The notes beneath the pieces were generated by a model. The model saw nothing but the letters and a program-made list of their open reading frames with translations. It was not told the DNA's origin and made no database searches. Below, piece by piece: positions 8,223-14,803 of a stretch of 64,000 nt of DNA. Numbering within the stretch: the first letter of the stretch is position 1; each line of letters starts with the position of its first letter. A program made the position numbers and the translations under genes. Source of the stretch: SSC3 sp963769585 (GTDB taxonomy: Bacteria > Actinomycetota > Actinomycetes > Propionibacteriales > Nocardioidaceae); assembly GCA_963769585.1 (NCBI GenBank), contig CAVYMJ010000001.1, forward strand, positions 620,001 to 684,000. The letters run 5' to 3'.

Positions 8223-9791
8223 ATGACGACAGAGATGCACTGGTCCCGATGGGGCGACCCTGCCAAGGCCCACCCCCTCCCCGAGTCCGCCCGCGGCCTG
8301 ATCGAGGCGTTCGTCGGACCGATCCAGGAGCGACCGGCGGTCGCCTACGAGGAGGTCGTGCTTCCCGAGGTCGGCCTCACCGACGAGCTGCTCGAAGGGC
8401 TCGCCGGCCTGGTCGGGCCGGAGCACGTCCGGACCGACGACGAGTCCCGCATCCGGCGTACCCGGGGCAAGTCGACGCCCGACCTGCTCAAGATGCGTGC
8501 CGGGGACGCGAGTGACGCGCCCGACGCCGTCGTACGCCCCGCAGGGCATGACGAGGCCGCCTCTGTCGTCGCCTGGTGCGGTGAGCAGAACGTCGCCCTG
8601 GTGCCCTTCGGTGGCGGCACCTCCGTGGTCGGTGGCCTGGCCGCCCGGCGTGACGGTTTCGCCGGCGTGATCGCGCTCGACCTCGTCCGGATGAAGCGAC
8701 TGGTCTCGGTGGACCGGGAGTCGATGACCGCAACGCTGGAGGCCGGGCTGCTGGGTCCGGAGGCGGAGGCCCTCCTGGCCGAGCACGGACTGACGATCGG
8801 GCATCACCCGCAGAGCTTCGAGTACGCCTCCATCGGTGGCTTCGCGGTGACCCGCTCCAGTGGTCAGGCGAGCAGCGGCTACGGCCGGTTCGACGCACTG
8901 GTGGTCGGCATCAGGGTCGCTACCGGGATCGGAGACCTCGACTTGGGCAGCGCTCCCGCCAACGCCGCCGGACCCGACCTGCGCGAGCTCGTGATGGGCT
9001 CAGAGGGCGCGTTCGGAGTCGCCACCGAGGTGACCGTCCGCGTCCGCCCGGTCCCAGGGGTGAAGGTGTACGAGACCTGGCGGTTCCCGGACTTCCTCCA
9101 AGGTGCCGCGGCGATGCGGGACCTCAAGCAGGCCGGCATCGAGCCGACGGTGCTGCGGCTCTCCGACGAGATGGAGACGATGGTCAACCTGGCCGACCCG
9201 GCCGCTGTCGGGGCAGAAGGCAAGGGTGGCTGCCTGATGGTGACCGGCTTCGAGGGCGACCAGGAAACGGTGGACCGCAAGCGTGCCCTGGTCACCGCGG
9301 CGCTCATCGAGCGGGGCGGCGTCAGCGAAGGGGTCAACGACTCCTGGGCCAGCGGCCGGTACGACGGCCCCTACCTGCGGGACTCGCTGCTGGATCTGGG
9401 GGTGCTCGTCGAGACGCTGGAGACCGCCACCTTCTGGTCGAACCTCGAGAACCTCTACTCCTCGGTGAAGGCAGCGCTCACGGCGACGCTGGACAACCCG
9501 ATCGTGCTCTGCCACATCTCGCATGTGTACGAGAACGGCTGCTCGCTGTACTTCACCGTCGCCGCCAAGGAGCTCGAGGACGGCATCTCGCAATGGCTCG
9601 CCGCGAAGGCGGCGGCCTCGGACGCGATGATCGCCACCGGCTCGACCATCACCCACCACCACGCAGTCGGCACGGACCACAAGCCGTGGCTGGCCAAGGA
9701 GATCGGCCCGGTCGGAGTGGAGATCCTGCGCGCGGTCAAGGAGCGGGTCGACCCGGCCGGGGTGCTCAACCCCGGCATCCTGGTGCCATGA
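8223..9791 (+). CDS. FAD-binding oxidase, alkyldihydroxyacetonephosphate synthase-like
   Basis: A 522-residue vanillyl-alcohol-oxidase-type flavoprotein. An N-terminal segment precedes the FAD-binding PCMH domain with the pyrophosphate loop PFGGGTSVVGG near residues 135-146. A conserved SSGYGRFDALV segment, a GSEGAFGVATE segment, a HISHVYENG segment, the HHHAVG tri-histidine motif and a terminal VDPAGVLNPG follow; these are the signatures of AGPS relatives. In eukaryotes AGPS swaps the acyl chain of acyl-DHAP for a fatty alcohol to make ether lipids. The bacterial reaction is unproven. The stop overlaps the start of the diacylglycerol kinase gene, and the gene shares a control region with glpD. 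Confidence 0.88.
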   Translation: MTTEMHWSRWGDPAKAHPLPESARGLIEAFVGPIQERPAVAYEEVVLPEVGLTDELLEGLAGLVGPEHVRTDDESRIRRTRGKSTPDLLKMRAGDASDAPDAVVRPAGHDEAASVVAWCGEQNVALVPFGGGTSVVGGLAARRDGFAGVIALDLVRMKRLVSVDRESMTATLEAGLLGPEAEALLAEHGLTIGHHPQSFEYASIGGFAVTRSSGQASSGYGRFDALVVGIRVATGIGDLDLGSAPANAAGPDLRELVMGSEGAFGVATEVTVRVRPVPGVKVYETWRFPDFLQGAAAMRDLKQAGIEPTVLRLSDEMETMVNLADPAAVGAEGKGGCLMVTGFEGDQETVDRKRALVTAALIERGGVSEGVNDSWASGRYDGPYLRDSLLDLGVLVETLETATFWSNLENLYSSVKAALTATLDNPIVLCHISHVYENGCSLYFTVAAKELEDGISQWLAAKAAASDAMIATGSTITHHHAVGTDHKPWLAKEIGPVGVEILRAVKERVDPAGVLNPGILVP

Positions 9792-10663
9792 GCCGCCGCT
9801 TCCGAATCCTGGTCAACCCGGCGTCGGGAGGGGGCAGGGCCCTTGACCGCGTGAAGCCGGTCGCGAGCATCCTGCGTGATGCCGGCGCTGAGGTGAGCGT
9901 CGTGCACAGCCTCGGCGTCGAGCACTGCGCAGACGAGGTCGCACTGGCAGCGCAGGCGGGTGAGACCGTGGTGGCGTGCGGCGGGGACGGGATGCTCGCG
10001 TCGGTGGCAGGCGCCGCCATCGACAGTGGGGCCGCTCTGGGCATCATCCCCAGTGGGCGGGGCAACGACTTCGCCAGGATGCTCCGTCTGGTCGACCGCT
10101 CTGCCGAGGAGACCGCGCACACCCTGCTCGAAGGTGACCCGACGCCGGTCGACGTCATCCGCGCGAACGGCCGCGTGGTCCTGGGGAGCGTGTACGCCGG
10201 GGTGGACTCCCTGGCGTCCGAGATCGTGGACCGGGCGCACAGACTGCCGACCAGCCTGCAGTACCCGTACGCCGCCGTCCGCGCTCTGCTGACCTACCAG
10301 CCGAGCCGGTACACGGTCACCGTCGACGGGTCGGCCGTCTCGGTCGAGGCATTCTCGGTGGTGATCGCCAACAGCGGCTACTACGGCAAGGGCATGCATG
10401 TCGCTCCAGCCGCGGTGGTGGACGACGGGCTGCTCGACGTGGTGGTGATCCCCAAGGTCTCGCGGTTCACCCTGCTCCGGCTGATGCCGAGGGTGTACGA
10501 CGGCACCCACGTCGAGCAGGAGCGGGTGCTCACCTTCCGCGGCGCCACAGTCTCCCTGGCCGCGGACAACAAGGTCACCGCCTATGGCGACGGCGAGCGG
10601 CTGATGGAGCTGCCGGTGACCGCGGAGGTTCTCCCGGGTCGGCTCCAGGTCCTGCTGCCCTGA
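9788..10663 (+). CDS. Diacylglycerol kinase family lipid kinase
   Basis: A 291-residue DagK/YegS-type kinase. The N-terminal catalytic domain shows NPASGGG near residues 9-15, the nucleotide-binding CGGDGM near 67-72, and GIIPSGRGNDFAR around 90. The C-terminal beta-sandwich ends in the usual GERLMELPV segment. It phosphorylates diacylglycerol or a related lipid with ATP at the inner membrane. The ATG overlaps the upstream stop (ATGA), so it is translationally coupled to the flavoprotein. The M. tuberculosis counterpart (Rv2252, from memory) has been linked to phosphatidylinositol mannoside synthesis. Confidence 0.9.
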   Translation: MSRRFRILVNPASGGGRALDRVKPVASILRDAGAEVSVVHSLGVEHCADEVALAAQAGETVVACGGDGMLASVAGAAIDSGAALGIIPSGRGNDFARMLRLVDRSAEETAHTLLEGDPTPVDVIRANGRVVLGSVYAGVDSLASEIVDRAHRLPTSLQYPYAAVRALLTYQPSRYTVTVDGSAVSVEAFSVVIANSGYYGKGMHVAPAAVVDDGLLDVVVIPKVSRFTLLRLMPRVYDGTHVEQERVLTFRGATVSLAADNKVTAYGDGERLMELPVTAEVLPGRLQVLLP

Positions 10664-10703
10664 CGCTGCGTCACCTGAGGTTTTACCTTCTTATAGCGAC
10701 AAT

Positions 10704-10732
10704 TTGCTGATTCCTCCCTAACCTGGATTTAT
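10704..10732 (+). promoter_or_regulatory. Possible promoter of the 10.8-kb membrane gene
   Basis: TTGCTG at 10704-10709 and ATTTAT at 10727-10732 are separated by 17 bases in an AT-rich patch that stands out from the surroundings. It would leave an 85-base leader before the ATG at 10821. Confidence 0.35.
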
Positions 10733-10820
10733 CAGGCGCACGGGGTGGAGGACCGACCGTGTTCTCGGGGGCGGGCGGGGCGCTGAATGTGTGGGAGCCG
10801 GGGTGAGGAGAAGTGTCTCC

Positions 10821-11417
10821 ATGAATCGTCCGTTCTTGCTTGGCCTTGTGAGTGCAGGGGTCGGCCTCGGTGCCGGCTTCGCCTACCGGATGGTGATCCA
10901 GGCCACTGGTCGCTGTGAGGCAATCTTGGGGGTTGCCGACCGGTCGGTGCCCTGCTCGCCCACGCAGTCGTGGGTTGCCTTCCTCAACGTCTTCGCGGTC
11001 GTCACCCTCGTCGGGTGCCTGGCGAGCAGCATCGTCCTGGCCCGGCGCTTGCAGGAGACGCCGGCCGGCTACGTCGGCCTGGGGGACACGCTCCTGGCCG
11101 TCGGCACCATCGTCGCCGTGGTCGAGGTCGCCGTCTTCGCAGTCATCGGCGGCTACCTCGGGATCGCGTACGGCGCCCTTGCCGCAGGCCTGACGCTCTT
11201 CGCTCTCAAGCAGGAGCGCCAGGTCTCACTCGCGGTCTCGGCCGTGATGGCGATCATCGTCTTCGCGTGGGTGATGTCGGACCCTCAAGGACTGGCGCTC
11301 GGGCTGTCACCCGCGCTGCTCTGGGGGTTCGCAGCCGGCGCGTACGTCGCGAGTCTGAAGACCGGCGAGCACCTCGTCGACGTGGTTTCAGACGACCTGC
11401 ACCGCGCCGCCGTCTAG
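10821..11417 (+). CDS. Hypothetical membrane protein with six predicted segments
   Basis: A 198-residue integral membrane protein with hydrophobic stretches near residues 4-22, 50-70, 85-115, 120-135, 140-160 and 165-185. Two Cys residues (CEAILG and PCSPTQ segments) lie in the first extracytoplasmic loop and could form a disulfide. I do not recognise the family. A GGAG sequence lies 10 bases before the ATG at 10821; a GTG at 10791 is possible but has no better ribosome site. The gene ends 4 bases into the convergent pirin gene. Confidence 0.65.
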   Translation: MNRPFLLGLVSAGVGLGAGFAYRMVIQATGRCEAILGVADRSVPCSPTQSWVAFLNVFAVVTLVGCLASSIVLARRLQETPAGYVGLGDTLLAVGTIVAVVEVAVFAVIGGYLGIAYGALAAGLTLFALKQERQVSLAVSAVMAIIVFAWVMSDPQGLALGLSPALLWGFAAGAYVASLKTGEHLVDVVSDDLHRAAV

Positions 11418-12067
11418 CGCATCGCCCAGGCCAGCAGCTCCGCGTCACCGCGCAGGCTCAACCCGCCGGCTTCGGTCACCCGCAGCGCATCGCCCTCGCC
11501 GAGTACCTCGCCGGTCTCGACGCTGACCTCGCCACGACACACGTACAGGTGCACCGCCGGCGCCTCGGGCAGCAGCACGGAGCTGGCAGGCTGCAGCCGT
11601 GCCGCGTGGAGGGCGGCACGGCTGCTCCGGATCCCGGGCACGGCTTGCCAGTCATCGGCTAGGGGAAGGTCCTGCTGCAGGTACCGGGGAGCCAGCCCGG
11701 CCTCGTCGGGCCGGACCCACATCTGCACGAACCTCGTCGTACCAGCGCCAGCATGTTCCGCGTGCACCACACCACTGCCGGCCGAGAGAACCTGCACCTG
11801 ACCAGGCCTGGTGACTGAGCCTCTGTCCGTCGAGTCGCGGTGGTGCAGCTCGCCCTCCAGCACCCAGGTCACGATCTCCAGGTCACGGTGCGGATGCTCG
11901 TCGTAGCCCTGGTTCGGCGGCAAGGTGTCGGCGTTGTGGCAGACCAGGAGCCCGAACCCGACGTTCCCCGGGTCGTAGTGGTCGCCGAAGGAGAAGGAGT
12001 GGCGTGAGACCACCCCGTCGTAGCTGGAGACGAAGCGGTCGGCGGCACGATGAAGGCTGACCTGCAC
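11414..12067 (-). CDS. Pirin family protein
   Basis: A 217-residue bicupin of the pirin/YhhW family. The N-terminus carries the classical signature RAADRF, then SRHSFSFGDHYDP, HPHRDLEIVTWVLEG with the metal-binding His residues, and a VQVLSAGSGVVHAEH segment. Some family members act as quercetin 2,3-dioxygenases and others as transcription cofactors; which applies here is unknown. The GTG at 12067 is chosen because GGAAGG lies 8 bases upstream and the family motif starts right after it. Confidence 0.85.
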   Translation of the reverse strand: MQVSLHRAADRFVSSYDGVVSRHSFSFGDHYDPGNVGFGLLVCHNADTLPPNQGYDEHPHRDLEIVTWVLEGELHHRDSTDRGSVTRPGQVQVLSAGSGVVHAEHAGAGTTRFVQMWVRPDEAGLAPRYLQQDLPLADDWQAVPGIRSSRAALHAARLQPASSVLLPEAPAVHLYVCRGEVSVETGEVLGEGDALRVTEAGGLSLRGDAELLAWAMR

Positions 12068-12130
12068 GGACCAAGCCTTCCAGATGCCCCCAGGACTCCT
12101 GGCGCGAGGCGCCGGCTGGGAGCGGGTCCG

Positions 12131-12142
12131 TAGGTTGGCACG
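12131..12142 (+). promoter_or_regulatory. Leaderless -10 element (TAGGTT)
   Basis: TAGGTT at 12131-12136 lies 6 bases before the ATG at 12143. No Shine-Dalgarno sequence is present. Confidence 0.5.
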
Positions 12143-12334
12143 ATGAAGCTGAACCTGCTCCTGCTCATCGGTGGTCTCATGCTCGTCTCCGGGGCGGTGT
12201 TCACCTTCCAGGGACTCGGGGTGCTGCAGGGGAGCCCGATGACGGGCTCGAGCTTCTGGGCGGTGGCCGGACCCCTGGTCGCGGGGCTCGGCGTCTCGCT
12301 GATCATCGTGAGCCTGCAGAGCAGGCGGCGCTAG
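12143..12334 (+). CDS. Small two-helix membrane protein (63 residues)
   Basis: The protein has two predicted membrane helices (residues 4-24 and 38-57) joined by a short Gly/Ser loop, and ends in the basic tail SRRR. The tail probably stays in the cytoplasm. Its family is unknown to me, although similar tiny proteins are common in Nocardioides-type genomes. Support for it being real comes from the leaderless TANNNT box and the GC-rich third codon positions. Its stop overlaps the convergent phosphoesterase gene by 4 bases. Confidence 0.65.
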   Translation: MKLNLLLLIGGLMLVSGAVFTFQGLGVLQGSPMTGSSFWAVAGPLVAGLGVSLIIVSLQSRRR

Positions 12335-12774
12335 GCGGCAGTGGTGCCGAACCCGAAGTGCGCGAGTACGTCGGTGAGCTCCTCGTCGTACCACCAGAGC
12401 TCGGCGCTGCGCGCGTAGGCCGTGACTGGCTCGCGCAGCGTGAAGCCCTCGGGAACCGGCAGGTGCGGAACGACCTCGTCGAACTGGCCACCGGTGGGCT
12501 GGTACTCCGGAAACCGACGGCCCAGCTCATGGGTGAGCGCCCGGAACGGTGTGACCGGGTCCGGGGACAGGTAGTGCGTCCCGCCGGGGAACTGCGTGAC
12601 CTCGGCCAGGGTGAACGAGAAGGACACGCAGTCGCCGAAGAAGAGGTCGAGCTCGGACAGCAGGCCGTCGGTGAGCTCGTCCCTGACCGCGAACGGTGAG
12701 AGCAGCGTGATGTGGGCGCGCCGGATGATGCCCTCAGCCTCGGGGACGGGCACAACCAGCACCGAATGCGGCAT
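12331..12774 (-). CDS. 2H phosphoesterase (2'-5' RNA ligase family)
   Basis: A 147-residue protein with the two H-x-[T/V] signatures of 2H phosphoesterases: HITLLSPF near residue 21 and PHLPVPEG near residue 106. Members hydrolyse or form 2'-5' or cyclic phosphodiester bonds in RNA or small nucleotides. Here the first motif is HIT and the second is HLP followed by V, so the second histidine tetrad is slightly atypical. The gene lies 14 bases downstream of arsC on the same strand and might be transcribed with the arsenic operon, though nothing links it functionally. Confidence 0.75.
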   Translation of the reverse strand: MPHSVLVVPVPEAEGIIRRAHITLLSPFAVRDELTDGLLSELDLFFGDCVSFSFTLAEVTQFPGGTHYLSPDPVTPFRALTHELGRRFPEYQPTGGQFDEVVPHLPVPEGFTLREPVTAYARSAELWWYDEELTDVLAHFGFGTTAA

Positions 12775-12788
12775 GCCCCATCAAAGCG

Positions 12789-13181
12789 TCAGAGCAGGGT
12801 GGCGAGCAACGCCTCGACCCGAGCCCGGATCTCGTCCCGGATCGGGCGGACCGCCGCCAGTCCCTGCCCGGCGGGGTCGTCGAGCTTCCAGTCCTCGTAC
12901 CTGGTGCCGGGGAAGTACGGACACGCGTCACCGCAGCCCATCGTGACGACCACGTCTGAGGCCTGCACGGCCTCGTCGGTAAGCACCTTCGGCGTCGCGG
13001 CAGTGATGTCGATCCCCACCTCGGCCATCGCCTGGACAGCGACGGGGTTGATCTGGTCCGCCGGCATCGACCCGGCGGAGAGGACGTTCACCGCATCGCC
13101 GGCCAGGTGCTGAAGGTAGCCAGCCGCCATCTGCGAGCGGCCCGCGTTGTGAACGCAGACGAAGAGCACCGTCGGGGTCAT
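12789..13181 (-). CDS. arsC: Arsenate reductase, low-molecular-weight phosphatase type
   Basis: A 130-residue LMW-PTP-fold arsenate reductase. The N-terminal P-loop C-x5-R-S is CVHNAGRS near residues 9-16. A second Cys pair lies in the GCGDACPYFPG segment near residues 80-90, as in thioredoxin- or mycothiol-linked enzymes. It reduces As(V) to As(III). The start overlaps the aquaporin stop by 4 bases (ATGA), making it the third gene of arsR-aqp-arsC. The As(III) formed would then leave through the neighbouring channel, since no ArsB or Acr3 pump is encoded here. Confidence 0.92.
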   Translation of the reverse strand: MTPTVLFVCVHNAGRSQMAAGYLQHLAGDAVNVLSAGSMPADQINPVAVQAMAEVGIDITAATPKVLTDEAVQASDVVVTMGCGDACPYFPGTRYEDWKLDDPAGQGLAAVRPIRDEIRARVEALLATLL

Positions 13182-13801
13182 GCCACAGCCTTTCTCGGGG
13201 CGAAGACGACCAGCGCCAGGGCTGCGCCGACCAGCTGCATCAGGACGAACATCGGCGCCGAGCCCGGTGCGATGCCTGCGAAAGTGTCCGACAGCGTGCG
13301 CCCGACCGTCACCGCCGGGTTGGCGAACGAGGTGGACGAGGTGAACCAGTACGCCGCTGCGATGTAACCGCCCACTGCGAAGGCGACCTGCTCGGGCCTG
13401 GTCCGCAGCACGACCATCACCAGCCCGAAGGTCGCCACGACCTCTGCGATCCACAGCCCGCCCGACGACCGGTCGGTCGTCGACAGTGAGACGGCGTCGA
13501 GCTCGAACATCAGGTTGGCGACCACCGCCCCCAGCGCGCCGCCCACGAGCTGGGCGGCCACCAGCCACGGTGCGCCCGCGGCGTTGCCCCGCACTGCCTC
13601 CACGATCGTGACGACGGGGTTGAAGGCCCCGCCCAGCGCGAGGATCAGGGCGACCAGGACGGCCCCGGTCGCGATGCTGTTCTCGAGCAGCTGCAGCCCC
13701 ACGTCGTCTGGGGAGAGCCGGCTGGCCATGATCCCAGAGCCGACCACCCCGGCTACCAGGAACGCCGTACCGATGAGCTCGGCGAGGATGCGCTCCCTCA
13801 C
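13178..13801 (-). CDS. Aquaglyceroporin (MIP family), probable arsenite channel
   Basis: A 207-residue six-helix major intrinsic protein. The first half-helix motif is NPV (in GGAFNPVVTI) instead of NPA. The second is NPA (in FANPAVTVGRT), with the Arg of the selectivity filter following. Channels of this type in ars operons (AqpS of Sinorhizobium, from memory) let As(III) flow out down its gradient after ArsC reduction. It overlaps both arsR (13798-13801) and arsC (13178-13181) by 4 bases. The gene order and the lack of a pump support the arsenite role, but glycerol or water transport cannot be excluded. Confidence 0.88.
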   Translation of the reverse strand: MRERILAELIGTAFLVAGVVGSGIMASRLSPDDVGLQLLENSIATGAVLVALILALGGAFNPVVTIVEAVRGNAAGAPWLVAAQLVGGALGAVVANLMFELDAVSLSTTDRSSGGLWIAEVVATFGLVMVVLRTRPEQVAFAVGGYIAAAYWFTSSTSFANPAVTVGRTLSDTFAGIAPGSAPMFVLMQLVGAALALVVFAPRKAVA

Positions 13802-14157
13802 GCGGTGACCCCGCCCAGGAGCGCGCCGAGCTGGGCGAGCGCTTCCGGCTTGGCCTTGTAGTAGACCCAGACACCTCGCTTGCTGCGGTCGAGCAGCCCG
13901 ACCTCGTGCAGCACCTTGAGGTGGTGGCTGATGGTCGGCTGGGAGAGCTCGAAGGCCTCGTTGAGGTCACAGACGCAGGCCTCCTGGTCGGCGCACGAGG
14001 CGACCAATGAGAGCAGGCGCAAACGAACCGGGTCAGCCAGCGCCTTCAGCAGCGGGGCCACCTCCTCGGCCTGTTTGGCCGAGATCGGCTCCTGGACCAG
14101 GGGCGAGCAGCAGGCCACGGACTCGACAGGCGTCAGCTCGATGAGGGACTTAGACAC
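13798..14157 (-). CDS. arsR: ArsR family arsenite-responsive repressor
   Basis: A 119-residue winged-helix ArsR/SmtB protein. The recognition helix region is LSQPTISHHLKVLHE. Cys16-Cys17 near the N-terminus and Cys55 match the unusual As(III) site described for the Corynebacterium glutamicum ArsR (Cys15, Cys16, Cys55, from memory). Two extra Cys residues at 61 and 63 recall the classical CVCDL site, so the protein may hold both arrangements. It leads arsR-aqp-arsC and faces arsI across a 73-base promoter region. Confidence 0.92.
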   Translation of the reverse strand: MSKSLIELTPVESVACCSPLVQEPISAKQAEEVAPLLKALADPVRLRLLSLVASCADQEACVCDLNEAFELSQPTISHHLKVLHEVGLLDRSKRGVWVYYKAKPEALAQLGALLGGVTA

Positions 14158-14230
14158 CCATCAATATTGACAGACGTCGATGCCTGACGCAAACTGGATA
14201 TAGATGAACGTCGATATAAGGAGAGACGGA
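14158..14230. promoter_or_regulatory. Divergent arsR/arsI control region
   Basis: The gap holds a perfect 10-base palindrome TCAATATTGA (14161-14170) and a direct repeat ACGTCGAT at 14174-14181 and 14208-14215. The AT-rich segment TGGATATAGATGAACG lies between the repeats. The repeats and palindrome are plausible ArsR operators. AGGAG near 14218, 8 bases from the ATG at 14231, is the arsI ribosome site. Confidence 0.55.
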
Positions 14231-14641
14231 ATGTCACGTGTCCAACTGGCCCTCAACGTGGACGACCTCGAGGAGTCCATCGCCTTCTACAGCAGCCTCT
14301 TCGGCGCCGAGCCTGCCAAGGTGAAGCCCGGCTACGCCAACTTCGCGCTCCTCGAGCCCCCGCTGAAGCTGGTGCTCATCGAGAAGCCCGGCGAAGGCGG
14401 TTCGGTGAACCATCTCGGCGTCGAGGTCGCCGACACCGAGACGGTCGACACGACCAGGGTCCGCTTGGCCGCCGACGGGCTGGCCTCGGTCGAGGAGCGC
14501 GAGCAGACCTGCTGCTACGCCAAGCAGACGAAGTTCTGGGTCCAGGGAGCGCCGAACGGCGAGCGCTGGGAGATCTACACGGTGCTCGAGGACAGCAGTA
14601 CCTTCGCTGGCCCCGCCGAGAGCACGACCTGCTGCGCCTGA
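14231..14641 (+). CDS. arsI: ArsI/CadI family protein (C-As lyase type)
   Basis: A 136-residue vicinal-oxygen-chelate protein. Predicted Fe(II) ligands are Gln5, His61 and Glu114; a vicinal pair Cys94-Cys95 (in QTCCYAKQ) would bind the trivalent arsenical. This set (Gln, His, Glu, Cys-Cys) matches the structure known for Thermomonospora curvata ArsI. ArsI cleaves the C-As bond of trivalent organoarsenicals using O2; the close relative CadI is cadmium/arsenic-induced in mycobacteria. A further Cys-Cys lies at the extreme C-terminus (TTCCA). It is divergent from arsR. The start has AGGAG 8 bases upstream. Confidence 0.88.
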   Translation: MSRVQLALNVDDLEESIAFYSSLFGAEPAKVKPGYANFALLEPPLKLVLIEKPGEGGSVNHLGVEVADTETVDTTRVRLAADGLASVEEREQTCCYAKQTKFWVQGAPNGERWEIYTVLEDSSTFAGPAESTTCCA

Positions 14642-14692
14642 GCCTCGAAGGACCCGACCGGCCGGCCGAGCCGACGAGAGGAGGTGACCCTC

Positions 14693-14740
14693 ATGTCCGG
14701 ATGCTGCGACGACACGTGCTTCGACGACACCTGTTGCTGA
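14693..14740 (+). CDS. Cysteine-rich 15-residue microprotein behind arsI
   Basis: The reading frame encodes MSGCCDDTCFDDTCC: five Cys and four Asp in 15 residues, built as two DDTC repeats. A full AGGAGGTGA ribosome site (14679-14687) sits 5 bases before the ATG, the best Shine-Dalgarno sequence I found in the window. A strong terminator begins 14 bases after the stop. It is 51 bases downstream of arsI, with no promoter seen between, so it is probably co-transcribed. A metal- or arsenite-binding peptide is the obvious guess. It is also in the same frame as arsI, with no stop between, so read-through of the arsI TGA would append it to ArsI. No homologue is known to me. Confidence 0.6.
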   Translation: MSGCCDDTCFDDTCC

Positions 14741-14753
14741 ACGGGGCCGAGCA

Positions 14754-14796
14754 GGACCCCCTTGTCTGACGGCTACCCGCCGCGGCAAGGGGGTCC
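14754..14796. terminator. Bidirectional hairpin terminator
   Basis: A perfect 11-bp stem, GGACCCCCTTG (14754-14764) with CAAGGGGGTCC (14786-14796), surrounds a 21-base loop. It separates the arsI-microprotein unit from the convergent fadH-type gene. Confidence 0.8.
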
Positions 14797-14803
14797 GCTG
14801 TGC

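Noticed and set aside
14231..14641. arsI as lactoylglutathione lyase (glyoxalase I)
   Set aside because: The vicinal Cys pair, the Gln/His/Glu ligand set and the ars neighbourhood fit ArsI/CadI instead.
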